This document shows, piece by piece, positions 45,801-60,799 of a stretch of DNA of 64,000 nt. The stretch's first letter is position 1. Each line of letters starts with the position of its first letter. The notes below the pieces were generated by a model. The model saw only the letters and a program-made list of their open reading frames with translations, was not told where the DNA came from and did no database searches. The stretch is from positions 37,666,654 through 37,730,653 of the forward strand of contig CP154957.1 of NCBI GenBank assembly GCA_039621445.1, written 5' to 3'. The DNA is from Euglena gracilis (Eukaryota; Euglenida; Euglenophyceae; Euglenales). Made by a program: the position numbers and the translations under genes.

Positions 45801-48800
45801 GTGTTAAACTTCCCTTCACGTAGCCAAACTGCAGGCACTGCAGCCCCTTCAACCAGCTGCTTCTGATGTTCACCTTATGGATTCACTTCACCCGTAATCC
45901 CCGCCTCAGGGGAGTGAGCTGCTGGACCCCCCCCCCCATGTGTTGGAGTGCATTTTGTGCCAGTCTGAGGACAAAATACCCCCCGGGGGATCACCAAGTG
46001 ATGATCAAATGAGACCATTTCGGGAAGTGCCTGCACCCCGAGGAACCTTACCCCGGCGGAGAACACAGTGGCGGCCTGGCCCTGTTCATGGGGATGGGCA
46101 TCTCCGGCGGGGAGGAGGGCGCCCGCAAGGGGCCGTCGCTGATGCCCGGCGGGGAGCCCGGGGCCTACGAGCTGATGGAGCCCATCATCACGAAGTGCGC
46201 CGCCCAGGTGGACGACGGCCCGTGCACCTTCGGCCAGGGGTGCCTGGCTGTGCACCGGGGCAGAGCGTCTTCAAAGCAGCAGTGTTGGTGGGGAGGTTGC
46301 TTACCCTCACCGGGGAGCTCGGCGGAGTCCCCCCCCTCACCACAGGACTTTTTGTGGGGGCAGCGGAATATGTTGGTTGCCGTCCAAAAGTATGAGACAG
46401 GTAATTCACAGCGTGTATTCCCCAGTAATTCCTGTGTAGTCCCCAGTAATGTGCCCTTGACAGCAACATTGGGCCGGTGGGCAGCGGGAACTACGTGAAG
46501 ATGGTGCACAATGGTATTGAGTACGGCGATATGCAGATGATTGCGGAGACCTATGACCATACCATTGCTGAGGGTGTGTCCCCCCCCAGAGAAGGGATAA
46601 AAGGGAAGAAGGGGAGAAGGGGTTGAAGAAGGGAGGATAAAGGGATAGCAGAAGGGATAAAAGGCACCAAACAAACAGCCACAGGCACACAGGGGGGTGA
46701 TTGACTGGTTTTTTTTTTCGGAGTGATTGTCTGTTTTTTTGGCTCCAGACCCCCCCCCCCCGGAGGGTGGGCCAGGAATGGCTGAAAGTGGCCACCCGGC
46801 ACCGAAGGCGCTGGAGAATTTCTTGGGGGGTTTTGGACAAAATCCATTGATTTTGAGCCATTTATGGCCGAGTGACCAAAGTGACCGACCCCCCCCTCTG
46901 GAGTTGGAAGTGGGTGACTGGTTTTGGAAGGTGACTGTCTGGTTTTTTTTGAAGGTGGAAAGTGACCCCCCCCCCTCCTCCCGGGGAGTCACTGAGCAAC
47001 GGTATGCTTATGACCTGCTGAAGCAGCTTGGGGGCTTGACACACAGGGTTGGGGTAGTTATTGCAACCCAAGTCTTTTTGAAAACTTCACGGTTGATTTC
47101 TCGGAATTGTGTTACTGCAAGAGAAATTATTGATGGTTTTCTTGGCTGTTTTCTCAGGTGCATCATCGCATTTTGTTTTCCGGTCGAGATCCAGCTCCGG
47201 TGGTTTTGAAGGCGATTTCGATTTCGCCATTTTTGCCGTCATAATTCAAAGTGCAGTGTTATTTGCTATCAACCAGAATCCACCTGTGGAGGTCTTGGCT
47301 CAGGACGATTGGTGAGGTGCAGGGGTTGGCTGCATTCCCCACGCCTCACCAACGCGCCGCCGCGAGGATGCCAGGCGGTTCGCCCTGCCCTGGCTGAGAA
47401 TGCCGAGCTGGCGACCACCTTCACCTCTTGGAACGAGACCGAGCTCGCCAGCTTTTTGATCGAGATCACAGGCAGGCCTCCCCCGCAGCGGGGTGCACCT
47501 GCAAATTCCCTCGTCCCGTTTTCTTTCCTCTGGGGCTAATTCTTTTTGTCGATTTGTCTTGGCCTCCATCCTGCAGCCGCAGATTCTCACTCTGGGTCCC
47601 CCCCCTCCAACCCACACCCCGGGCCAGCAAACGGTAATCTCACCAGCCCCTCCCGAAGAACCTCGGCCCGCCGCCGATTTCGCGGATACGTGTTTGTTTC
47701 CCACGGCAGCCCACCCCGAACTTCCGCTGCCCACCCCAAAGGTTGGGGCCCTGACCCATCCGGGGAGGGGGCCTGGCCCTGGGGATCATCTTCACGAAGG
47801 CGGACGACCAGGGGGCCCCGGGGGAGCTGGTGGACTACATCCTGGACAAGACAGGGATGAAGGGCACCGGCCGCTGGACCATCCAGGAGGCTGCGGAGCG
47901 CAACTCCCCGGCCTGCGTCATGGCCGCCGCCCTCGACGCCCGCTACATTTCCGCCCGCAAGGACGAGCGCGTTGCCGCGGAGGCCAGCCAGGGCTTCGGT
48001 GGAGGCCCGACCCGCCGGCCGGTGTGGTTTTGGGTGGCGTGGCACTGTGGGTCTTCGAGGTTCTCGGAGTTGGGAATACCTTCCCCCCCCTTGTCCAAGG
48101 CACACCGTGATGTACAATGCTCAGCATTTTTCATTGGAGTCCAGGGATTTTGAAAATTATGTGTCATTGGCGCACGTGCTTTGCCGATGGAGAAATCTTG
48201 GATGTTCCCATGTTTTGGACAAGGAGGGGGGCACGGTTCATTTTTGACCCAAAAACCCAAAATTCTGCCCCCCCCCCCCCGAAGCCTCTCTCTGCAGTCC
48301 CCCCCCCCCTCCCCAAGTTCTGGCCCCCCACAGCCGGGGGTCCAGTCCGCTACCGAAGCCTCTGGGCCCATCCTGAAGGGCCCCACGGACCCCACGCCGG
48401 CGGTGGACAAGGCGGCGTTCGTGGCGGACGTGCGGGCGGCGCTGTTCTGCTCCAAGGTGGTGAGCTACGCGCAGGGGATGAACCTCATCCGCAGCGCCGG
48501 GCAGGAGCTCGGCTGGCCCATCGACCTCGCGGAGTGCGCGCGGATCTGGAAGGGCGGCTGCATCATCCGTGCCGCATTCCTGGACGACATCAAGAAGGCG
48601 TTCCGGGCAGGCCTTTTTCTTTTTTCTTTTTTTTTAATTTGGAGCACCCCCCCCCCCCCAGCAGGGATGTACCGGAAGGGGTTTTTGAGGGGGGGGGCGG
48701 GGGCCCCCCAAACAGGATGGGGGGGGGGGTGGTTGCCCCCCACCCACCACCCACAGGGTTTCGGGGATTCCTGTACAGCCCAGCCCCCAGGGGTTTTGGG

Positions 48801-50819
48801 GCCAACCCCCCCCCCAGGGACATCATGGGTCTGGGCACAGGTCCACCTGAAAAATATAGTTTTTTGTGAAAAGGACCCAAAAAACAATTGGGAAATGGAA
48901 ATTTTCAGATGTTTTCTTTTTGAGGCAAACCAGAATATTTTTTCCACCAAAATCTGTAACGTTTCAAGACAGCTTGAACTGATGAGAATGGGTGTTTCGA
49001 AGGGGGTTTACCCTCCACCCGTCCCTCCAGACGACCCATGGGGCCCCAGGGTGTTAGCAAAGAGGCGCCTGGTTCCAGCAGAACCCAGCACTGCCCAACC
49101 TGCTGGTGGACCCCTACTTCTCCAGCATGCTGAACAGCCGCACCGCCGCGTGGCGCCGGGTGGTTCGACCGGGCTTTGCACCGTGGTTGGGTGGCGGAGG
49201 GTTCTTTTCCCCCCCATCGTTCAACCTGGATGCCTTCACAGAGCATGGAATATTTTTTCTGGTGTTTTTTTTTTTGGAATGAGTCAAAAGCTGGAACGAC
49301 CAGCTCAACATTTTATGTCCTGAAATCGGTTATTGTGATTTCTTTGGGCAGGGTTTGGGGACACATTCCCGGCATCTCATGTCCCGGGTTGACCTGGATT
49401 TGGGGCCAGTTACAGCCTGGGGGACCATTGTTATGAGGGGGGGGGGGCTCATCCACCTTCCCTGACATGCCGAAGCCTGCAAACCCAACTGGCCGTGGTC
49501 AGTGGTATCGCTGCTCCAGCCATATCGGCTGCTTTGGCATATTTCGACTCCTGTTTCAGACGGCCCAAACCTTCGGATCAGGTATTCATTCAAATTCCCC
49601 TTCAGGGAGGTACAACAGGCACGTTTTTTTTTTGAAGGGTTTTCAGGCACTACCTCTTTCCTTCTATGCTGTCATACCTGCTCATCGCCATCTACGTTAC
49701 GGTCAGCTTTTTTTCTTTTTCACCCAGCACAAAATATGACGTTGTCAACACTTGTTTGTGCCACCGAAACCTTCAGCTTTTTTTCATTTGCATTTTTGTC
49801 AACAATATGAGCCAACAGAACAATTGTTAATATTCTTTCCATTTCTACTTTTTTTATTTTTATTATTATTTTTGTACCTCATTTAGCTTTTCCGAGTCCT
49901 CTGCGGGAGAGGGAGAACCGGCATATCCAGCGAGACACCTATTTGGAGGGCGTTGCTTGATGGGTGCAAAGCCCCAGGAGAAGTTTGGCACCTCAAAGAC
50001 TGTCCGACTCCCTCGGGTCCACCTGAAACTGATCCTCGGGTTGGGCCGCCTGAGCCCATCGCCGGGGCTCCCTCCCCGCCAACCTGACGCAGGCCCAGCG
50101 GGACTTCTTCGGAGGCCCCCCAGGGATCGGTGGGTCGATCTTTTGCAGCCACTTCAGCTTCTCCGTCCCCAACGTCGGGGCTTGCCCAACGTCGGGGCGT
50201 CCCCAACGTCGGGGGAGGGGGGAGATGCCCCCCCCCCTCCTGCGCAAGCGCCAAAGGGAAGAATTTCCTGTCTGGAGTGGATCACTGCTTGTGATGGGGC
50301 ACCCCAGTGAACTGCCAATCAGTGTCGCAGGGGTATGTTTTTCTTCCGGAGTATTGGTTTTTGGCGTTTGAACCCCCATCTGGTCAGGTCGGCTGTGTGA
50401 AAACCCAAACCCTGTCCACGAAGATGCAAAAATGATGCAGGGTGCAAGGAGGTATGAGCGAGATGCATGATTCTCGGGTCCTTTTGCCCCAATGGGGTAA
50501 TGAGGTGGAGTGAGCGACCCCGCAAATTCCACAAACGTGTGGCAAGTTTTTCTGGTCCAGCATCAACCACCATCAGAAGGACTTTCACACACTGCGAATA
50601 ATGCATTTCAAAACGTCCCACCGACAGGCTGTTGCCGAACCCTGCCTGCACTCCTACCAGCGTACGGATAGGGATGGCGTCTTCCATTGCGAGTGGACGA
50701 GTGCCCACAAGGCAATTGGAAACATTGCGGAGAGAACTCGTGGCCAGGGATCACCGAGTCTAGTGCTTTCTGACACCTCCTCCATTTTGATTTTCCATTT
50801 TCCCTTTCCATATCACTGA
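42864..50819 (+). CDS. 6-phosphogluconate dehydrogenase (decarboxylating)
   Basis: It oxidises 6-phosphogluconate to ribulose 5-phosphate, CO2 and NADPH in the pentose phosphate pathway. Exons: 42864-42974, 44344-44505, 45598-45731, 46069-46239, 46464-46575, 46997-47047, 47399-47471, 47768-47982, 48334-48610, 49065-49159, then less certain ones near 49502-49582, 50050-50120 and 50629-50819. Motifs in order: [17 protein letters not shown] (NADP fold), [64 protein letters not shown] with the catalytic Lys and Glu, [80 protein letters not shown] and [15 protein letters not shown]. All expected blocks are present in order, so the gene looks functional. Extra residues relative to the family sit at several exon joins, where the introns look transposon-derived. 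Several introns appear to use GC donors. Confidence 0.93.
45729..46078 (+). mobile_element. hAT-like element forming an intron of the 6PGDH gene
   Basis: It begins CAGGCTGTTGG and ends GGCGGCCTG (reversed CAGGCCGCC). The flanks ATCCTGCA (45721-45728) and GCCCTGTT (46079-46086) share CCTG in register, 4 of 8. The ancestral exon would read KGIL then FMGMG, exactly as in the family. Splicing CAG|GC (45731) to acacag|T (46068, ten bases from the end) keeps frame and adds seven residues. The duplication is weak, so the strongest arguments are the CAGGC ends, the family alignment and the frame. Confidence 0.5.
46558..47006 (+). mobile_element. Inverted-repeat element forming an intron of the 6PGDH gene
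   Basis: The left end is CATACCATTGCTGAG and the reversed right end CATACCGTTGCTCAG, 13 of 15 identical. The target duplications CCTATGAC (46550-46557) and CTTATGAC (47007-47014) agree at 7 of 8. Deleting the element and one duplication gives the family sequence [12 protein letters not shown]. Splicing GGT|gtgtcc (46575) to actgag|CAA (46996) keeps frame and leaves 12 extra residues encoded by the element ends and the second duplication. A different TIR family from the CAGG elements. Confidence 0.78.
47469..47780 (+). mobile_element. Possible hAT-like element forming an intron of the 6PGDH gene
   Basis: It begins CAGGCAGGCCTCC; the right side reversed reads AGGGCCAGGCCCCC. The flanks CGAGATCA (47461-47468) and GGGGATCA (47781-47788) agree at 6 of 8. 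CAG|GC (47471) to ggggag| (47767) keeps the frame (EITG to [10 protein letters not shown]). The exact right end is uncertain because it does not finish in CTG at that register. Confidence 0.42.
48608..49071 (+). mobile_element. hAT-like element forming an intron of the 6PGDH gene
   Basis: It begins CAGGCCTTTTTC and ends GAGGCGCCTG (reversed CAGGCGCCTC). The flanks GTTCCGGG (48600-48607) and GTTCCAGC (49072-49079) agree at 6 of 8. No GT donor occurs for about 60 bases after the exon, so CAG|GC (48610) is the natural donor. Acceptor AAAGAG| (49064), seven bases from the end, keeps frame and joins KKAF to NPALPNLL with six added residues. The interior includes a G-rich block ending CCTGTACAGCCC. 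Confidence 0.6.
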
Positions 50820-50981
50820 ATCAACGTTTTCCATTGGGAAAAAGGCTCAGAGTAAGTGAGAAACTAGTACTGGGGGGGTACGCAATTTTCCACAATTCGG
50901 CTGGTCAAGGACCCTGACATTGTCTCAGCAGTGACTCTGAGAGGTTCTTTGTGCATCCTGGTGACCAAAAATGACCGCGTG

Positions 50982-51065
50982 ACTGACTGACTGACTGACT
51001 GACTGACTGACTGACTGACTGACTGACTGACTGACTGACTGACTGACTGACTGACTGACTGACTG
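50982..51065. repeat. GACT microsatellite
   Basis: About 21 tandem GACT units between the 6PGDH gene and the next gene region. Confidence 0.97.
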
Positions 51066-51427
51066 AAAGTTTCTCCAATCTGAAGTCCTTTGATGGACTA
51101 GCAATGCCAAATGGGCAGCAGGTCACCTCTGACACAGTGAAGCCTATCGTATTTTGCGCCTTTTGGACATGTTTCCCTGAACAACTCCAAAAGCACATTT
51201 TTGGCCAATGGGTGGAGGGGGGATTACGAGCTCAGCCCACTGTTCATGTGCCTCCCCCATCTTATTCCACACGTTGGTTCCTGGCAGTGGCAACCTGTGA
51301 CCACACTGGTCCTTAGCATACCATTGCACCATCGTTTGGCTCCCCCTGAGGGATTTTGAATTGACAAACAACAGCAATGTCATCGTTTTTTTCGTGACTT
51401 TTCATGATTTCCCCCCTTTTTGCAATT

Positions 51428-55409
<3,982 letters not shown>

Positions 55410-55473
55410 TCCCCCCCTTCCCCGGTACTCGCCAACCTGTCAGGCGGCAGTTTCCTGGGGAAGCTGTCTCCTT

Positions 55474-55688
55474 CAGGTTTTCAAGGAAGCGCGCACCCCC
55501 CGGTGGGCCCGGGGGGGGGGGTCGGGTTTTGGGGGGGAATACTGTAACACACCTCCCCGGCCCTGAGGCCCAAAAATGGCGATTTTCAAAGGAAAATTGG
55601 CTGGGTTGGGAGGGTGTGCCTGCTATGGGCATGCACCCCATGGCACAAGGCACCCCCCCTCCCCCCTGGGGTGGTAAAAAGAAGCCTG
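55474..55688 (+). mobile_element. hAT MITE with a GT donor in its left end
   Basis: It begins CAGGTTTTC and ends GGTAAAAAGAAGCCTG (reversed CAGGCTTCTTTTTACC). The target duplication GTCTCCTT (55466-55473) and GTGTCCTT (55689-55696) agrees at 7 of 8. The left end reads CAG|GT, a standard donor, and AG dinucleotides sit 4 and 7 bases from the right end. The interior has the same GTGCC hairpins and C/G runs as the other copies. Confidence 0.75.
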
Positions 55689-56149
55689 GTGTCCTTTCTT
55701 CCCCCTGGAAGCTGTCAGGCCCCCTCTTTGCTGTCCAACTCGCCACCCCCGCGATGTTTGTTGTGTCTCAAGGTGGGCAAGGATGCATCTTTGGGCCATG
55801 GGTTTTCTTAAGCCGGAGGGGACCCTGCCCCCGGGGGGGGGGGTGTAGCACCTTTTTCCAGCCAGCACCTCCCAGCCAGGCTGTGGACCACCCAGGGGTC
55901 TGCTGAAATAGAGTTCGGGTCAGCCTGGCAAAGCCGGGCTGACCAAAATTTTTTTGAAAAAAGGGTTCAAAAATGGCCAAAAATAACATCTTTGGGTGAC
56001 CTTTGGTTTTTCACCTCCAAATTTTGGCTGAAAAATGCCAAGGAAAAACAAGAAAAAAAACTTGGGGAAAACACTGTTCCTCTGCTGGCGTTTTGTGGCA
56101 AAAAAATTGACCCCTTGGCCCCTTGGCCCCAAAAATTGCCTTCGGGCCC

Positions 56150-56531
56150 CAAATAATACCCCCCCAAATAATACCCCCCCCCCCCTCAGGGTCCGACTTC
56201 GGCCGCCGAAATAATACCCCCCCCCCGGTTTCGGGCCAAAGGCCCGGATTTTGACCTGAAAATGTAGGTAAAAATCACAATTTCTGACAACAAATTACGG
56301 AAAAAATCGATTTTTCTGGATCATCTGACCTCCAAAAAATGCTAAACTGCAAAAGAAAGTCCAAAAATGACCCCAAAGGTGGTTTTTGGCGCTCTTTTGG
56401 CTTCGACGCGACTTCGAAAAATTTCGAAAAATTTCGAAAAATAATACCCCCCCCCCCCAAATTATAACCCCCCCCTCGGGCCGGGACTTCGGGCGAAAAA
56501 AAATGATACCCCGGGGGGGGTATTAGGGGGG
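56150..56531. repeat. C/G-run repeat that received the 7.2-kb transposon
   Basis: AAATAATACCCCC units recur, with GGGTATTA at the right; the complementary GGGGGTATTATTTGGGG stands just outside the right end of the transposon (63738-63755). The inverted pair suggests a small element split by the later insertion. Related to 2478-2703. Confidence 0.55.
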
Positions 56532-56943
56532 GTTACGGTAGGAGGATGCTCAAGCTCGAGCGCTCAAGCTTGAGCATCCTTGAGCGTTTTTAAGCCCCCC
56601 CCCTCTCGAGGGGGGGGGCTTAGCGAGCATCCTTGAGCATGCTCGAGGATGCTCATGAGCATCCTTGAGCATGCTCGAGGATGCTCATGAGCATCCTTGA
56701 GCATGCTCAAGGATGCTCATGAGCATCCTCGAGCGACGCTCAAGGATGCTCATGAGCATCCTCGAGTGTCACTCGAGGATGCTCATGAGCATCCTTGAGC
56801 GACCTCGAACGACCTCCGACGACACTCGAGGATGCTCATGAGCATCCTCGAGCGGCACTCGAGGATGCTCATGAGCATCCTTGAGCGTCCTTGAGCGATA
56901 TCTCGAGCATCCTCCTACTGTCATACTCGCATGCATCACGGGA
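56532..56943. repeat. Left terminal repeat, palindromic array
   Basis: GGATGCTCATGAGCATCC recurs about seven times, separated by TCGAGC/TTGAGC-type linkers. A GCGCTCAAGC section and a C-run/G-run hairpin (56595-56630) near the outer end are absent from the right array. Confidence 0.92.
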
Positions 56944-56977
56944 CCTCTCTTTTATCTATCACGGGATTATCTCTTTT

Positions 56978-57007
56978 AGAGAGAGAGAGAGAGATTTCGA
57001 AGAGGGA

Positions 57008-57056
<49 letters not shown>
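56978..57056. repeat. GA microsatellite inside the transposon, left
   Basis: An AG/GA run with few interruptions; another lies at 57517-57592 and a shorter one at 57668-57724, mixed with GT units. Confidence 0.95.
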
Positions 57057-57059
<3 letters not shown>

Positions 57060-57120
57060 TAAAAGCCTCCACCTCCCCCTCTGACCCACTTGCATCACGC
57101 ACTCCCCATCGCTGTAAAGG

Positions 57121-57386
57121 CGTGCTTCGAACTTTGTGTTTTGCAGAGAATATCCGCGCTATGTCTGGGGCTATACCCACTGCTGCCACAGCCGCTGTTC
57201 GGCAGGTTGTGCCTGTTGATGATCTCCAACATCATTCAAAGTATGCTTGCTTCTGTTCCGCCCCGGAGAAGCCTTCTTTGGGGGGGAAACGTCATTTTCA
57301 TTGTTGTTGGTCTACTTGTGTGATGGTGACCGACAATATCACCCATTTGAAGGGGCATGTTTTGGAGCGTTGCATACAGGGGAATG
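57121..57386 (+). pseudogene. Zinc-finger-like N-terminal segment of the transposase
   Basis: One frame reads KYACFCSAPEKPSLGG, then HFHCCW, CVMVTDN, ITHLKGHVLERC. Cys and His pairs followed by HLKGH resemble a BED-type DNA-binding finger, common at the N terminus of eukaryotic transposases. Boundaries, splice connection and start were not established. GA-rich microsatellites flank it on both sides. Confidence 0.45.
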
Positions 57387-57516
57387 GAGTTTTGGTATGC
57401 AGAGGGGGGAGGGAGAGGGAGGGTGGCAGGGAGGGACGGACGGACGGAGGGAGGGAGGGGAGGCTACAGGTGGGGGGTGGGGGAAGGGGAAAGGCAAGGG
57501 ACACCCGAGTGGTGAG

Positions 57517-57518
57517 AG

Positions 57519-57592
<74 letters not shown>
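57517..57592. repeat. GA microsatellite inside the transposon, right
   Basis: A perfect AG run between the zinc-finger-like segment and the main transposase pieces. Confidence 0.96.
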
Positions 57593-57595
<3 letters not shown>

Positions 57596-58120
57596 CTGGG
57601 GGACTCCACTGATGAGGCCCACCCCCAGGCAGCCCGGGCCGAAACCACCGAAGTCCCAAGTGGAAGAAGAGAGAGAGAGTGTGTGTGTTTGTGTGTGTGT
57701 GCGAGAGTGAGAGAGAGAGAGAGAGCCGCTGTGTGAGGGGGAGAGTGCTGCTTTTGTTCCATTGGGCTGCATCATTCCCCTGATTGAGCCATTCTGAAGG
57801 ACTTACTTAAAGACAAGGCAGCTTTTTGTGCTGGTCGCAAGGCTTGGGTTTGGAAGGACAGTGATTGGGATGGTCTGGAGTTTGTGCCAGAAGCATTGCG
57901 AAGGAAATTTGGTTTGGAATCCAGATTCAGGTCTCTGCTTAAAGTTCCCCCCCATTCAATTTCCCGTGAACATGTTTTTTTTTTTAAAAAGAGATAATTC
58001 TCGAATTGAATTTTGATGGATATTTTGCTGCCAACTGCATGTCAAAATCTACGGGTAACCCCGTTTTTTTCAAAATGTGAATGTAAGCACAATTCTTTTT
58101 ATTCTCTGTATTTTTTTTCC

Positions 58121-58744
58121 AAAGCCAATGGGAGTGGCCTGGCGGAATCTCCCACATCTCCTACTGGATCCACTGAGGCTGATGGATCCGTACGGGTGGG
58201 TGCATTGGCACCCACCGTTGGCACAACCGACAACCTGGGTGGTACCGATGCGCCTGAGGAAGACTTGACAGATATGCCTGCAGATAACCCACAAGAAACG
58301 ACTGCATCTGAAGGGGTTCCCGCCTCTGAAGATCCCCAAACTCTGTTTCCAAGAAGAGCTAATGTTGTACTGGACATATTTCAAAACGGTGCCCCATGGA
58401 AACCAAGTAAGTGCGACAGGCAGAACAACGATGTTTGCAATGTGAGGCGTGCTGGCACAAAAACCGCAGTGGTGTTGACCTTGGGTGGTCCACAACAGTG
58501 GCAGGTGCAGCGTTTTCGATGTGCAATCCACCAACGGTGGATGCGCTCTGTGGACATGGGCGTGGTCGCAGATGAAGCCAAGGCGGCTGGTGCTGCTTTG
58601 TATCCAGTCGTTTACACCTTGCAACGGCATCTAGTGCACCACCCTCTGCTGGAGTATATGTGGGCTGTTTCGGATGGTGGTCGATGCTCAGCCCAGATGT
58701 TGCGTGGTCAGGATTGGTTTGCAAATGAAGCCCAATTTGCCTGG
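58121..58744 (+). pseudogene. Transposase, pre-catalytic region
   Basis: After a T-rich tract a frame opens with low-complexity sequence (SPTSPTGSTEADGS, then an acidic EEDLTDMPADN) and becomes structured: RANVVLDIFQNGAPWKPS, CDRQNNDVCNVRRAGTKT, QWQVQRFRCAIHQRWM with Cys/His positions, VYTLQRHLVHHPLLEYMW and QDWFANEAQFAW. It ends at TGG|gttaggg, a usable GT donor, exactly where the telomere-like minisatellite begins, so that repeat may be an intron of the transposase. The domain is assigned to the transposase by position and style. Confidence 0.55.
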
Positions 58745-59450
58745 GTTAGGGATACGGTTATGGTTACGGTTACGGTTACGGTCCACTTGCACCCGAAAAG
58801 GGGTTGGCAGATAAAAGGGGTTTATTTTGTTAATGAAAGGGATAGGGTTAGGTCGACTTGCACCCGAGAAGGGGTTGGCAGATAAAAGGGGTTGGCAGAT
58901 AAAGGGGGTTTATTTTGTTAATGAAAGGGATAGGGTTAGGTCGATTTGCACCCGAAAAGGGGTTGGCAGATAAAGGGGGTTTATTATGTTAATGAAAGGG
59001 ATAGGGTTAGGTCGACTTGCACCCGAGAAGGGGTTGGCAGATAAAAGGGGTTGGCAGATAAAACGGGTTTATTTTGTTAATGAAAGGGATAGGGTTAGGT
59101 CGACTTGCACCCGAGAAGGGGTTGGCAGATAAAAGGGGTTTATTTTGTTAATGAAAGGGATAGGGTTAGGTCGATTTGCACCCGAAAAGGGGTTGGCAGA
59201 TAAAGGGGGTTTATTATGTTAATGAAAGGGATAGGGTTAGGTCGACTTGCACCCGAGAAGGGGTTGGCAGATAAAAGGGGTTGGCAGATAAAACGGGTTT
59301 ATTTTGTTAATGAAAGGGATAGGGTTAGGTCGACTTGCACCCGAGAAGGGGTTGGCAGATAAAAGGGGTTTATTTTGTTAATGAAAGGGATAGGGTTAGG
59401 TCGACTTGCACCCGAAAAGGGGTTGGCAGATAAAAGGGGTTTATTTTAAA
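58745..59450 (+). repeat. 71/88-bp minisatellite with telomere-like units
   Basis: GATAGGGTTAGGTCGA starts at 58841, 58929, 59000, 59088, 59159, 59230, 59318 and 59389; spacings are 88, 71, 88, 71, 71, 88, 71. The 17-bp difference is one extra copy of GGGGTTGGCAGATAAAA. Each unit contains GGGTTAGG, and the left edge has a GGTTACG run (58755-58780). Confidence 0.95.
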
Positions 59451-59512
59451 ATAAATTATCTGGACTAAAAAGAAATTCATGTGTGACAAAGTAAGCAACG
59501 TCCAACCCTGTA

Positions 59513-60057
59513 ATGGAGCGAATCGCTCCGTTGTGGCTTGCTGCAGCGATGAATGACATGGGGACACTGGGCGATCCAAATGCGTTCGCGTCCGGCGTGG
59601 TGTCATACATGCCATGTGATCGTGTATTGCGGGATTGGATGTTTGCCTTGTGGAATGTTCGATTTGCGGACAAGCCATTGGTGGAGGAGAGGGACCTTTT
59701 CAACGAAACACGTTCATTGGCGTTCGACTGGACGTACAAAGTTGCCGCAGGTATCTGGGTGCCAGTGCAAAAAACGAATGCTGCTGGCCAGAAGAAAAAA
59801 GGACACGTCAATTTGGTGTTCATTCTGGGGACCGTGGTGAGCCACACTGGTAAGGTCATTGATGCACGGCTATGCCCAACAGAAAAGTTCGAGAACATGG
59901 AGGCTCAATTGCGGCCCTTGTTCACGCGCATGAAGCGGGCGGGTATTCCTGCACCGGAAGTCATTTGGGTGGATGATTGGGCACATGAGCATGTTGTGTC
60001 AGTGGACACAGCATCATTCGGGTTGAGTGTTTTGGGAGCTTTGTTACACAATGTGTG
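59513..60057 (+). pseudogene. DDE transposase, catalytic core part 1
   Basis: The frame begins near MERIAPLWLAAAMNDM and reaches SLAFDWTYKVAAGIWVPV, where the Asp followed by TYKVA matches the first catalytic Asp region of large eukaryotic DDE transposases. VNLVFILGTVVSHTGKVIDA and then PAPEVIWVDDWAHEHV follow, the latter with the second catalytic Asp. The frame degenerates after TASFGLS. The superfamily (Mutator-like or another large family) cannot be fixed without a profile search. Confidence 0.65.
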
Positions 60058-60285
60058 TTTGCTTGTTTGCAACTGCTGAGTGGTTGCATGACACGAGTGG
60101 GAATTTGCTTTCGGTGGTGGTTGGGATAACTCATCTGCCTCCATTCGCGCAAAACACTTGGCTTTGGCATTTAGGCATCAGGCACGGATGTTTTCATTTG
60201 TTGACAATTTTGCAGACTGGTCCACTTAATCTAAAACATATTGCGCTAATCAGATTGAGGGGGAAGGCATACTGTCTGCTTCTGG

Positions 60286-60480
60286 TTGTCAGTAACATTG
60301 AAACAGGCTCATGGAGTTTACAAATGGAATAATTGTCTGAAGACACTCGTGCAGACTTTCTGGCCGACCGCTGAAACCATTATTGGGCAAGATTGGTTTC
60401 ACTGGCACGTCCTCTTGACCACACACGCCAACCGACAACACCCAAGTCATGCACAATTCCGCAAGGATGTCCAAAACACA
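60286..60480 (+). pseudogene. DDE transposase, catalytic core part 2
   Basis: LKQAHGVYKWNNCLKTLVQ, FWPTAETIIGQDWFHWH and VLLTTHANRQHPSHAQFRKD follow a possible acceptor (gaaacag|G). QDWFHW resembles the conserved acidic-FH motif seen after the second catalytic Asp in these transposases. A C-run MITE interrupts the coding sequence immediately downstream. Confidence 0.55.
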
Positions 60481-60590
60481 GATTCACATCCCCCCCCCCA
60501 ATTTTGATATGTTTTGGTTTGTCCCAGGGATGCGACATACGCGTACTGGATCGTACTGGGGTGGGGAGCAAGCACATGCATTGATGCCAT

Positions 60591-60790
60591 ACCTCCCCCC
60601 CCTTTTCTAAGCACCACCCTTGTCTAAGCCCCCCCCCCCCCCCCCCCGGAAGCACCGGATTTTTTTGGCAGTCAAAATTTTCCCCGCTTGTCTAAGCACC
60701 ACCCCCTGGTTCTTACCCATATTTTGGCAAAATAAGCACCACCCCCCGGTTCTTACCCATCTTTTTCCGGTGCTTAGACAAGGGGGGAAG
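60591..60790. mobile_element. Small C/G-run element nested in the transposase gene
   Basis: CCCCCCTTTTCTAAGCACCACC on the left and, reversed, CCCCCCTTGTCTAAGCACCGG on the right form inverted ends; GTCTAAGC/AAGCACCACCCC recurs inside. No target duplication was recognised. Confidence 0.5.
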
Positions 60791-60799
60791 GAGGTAATC

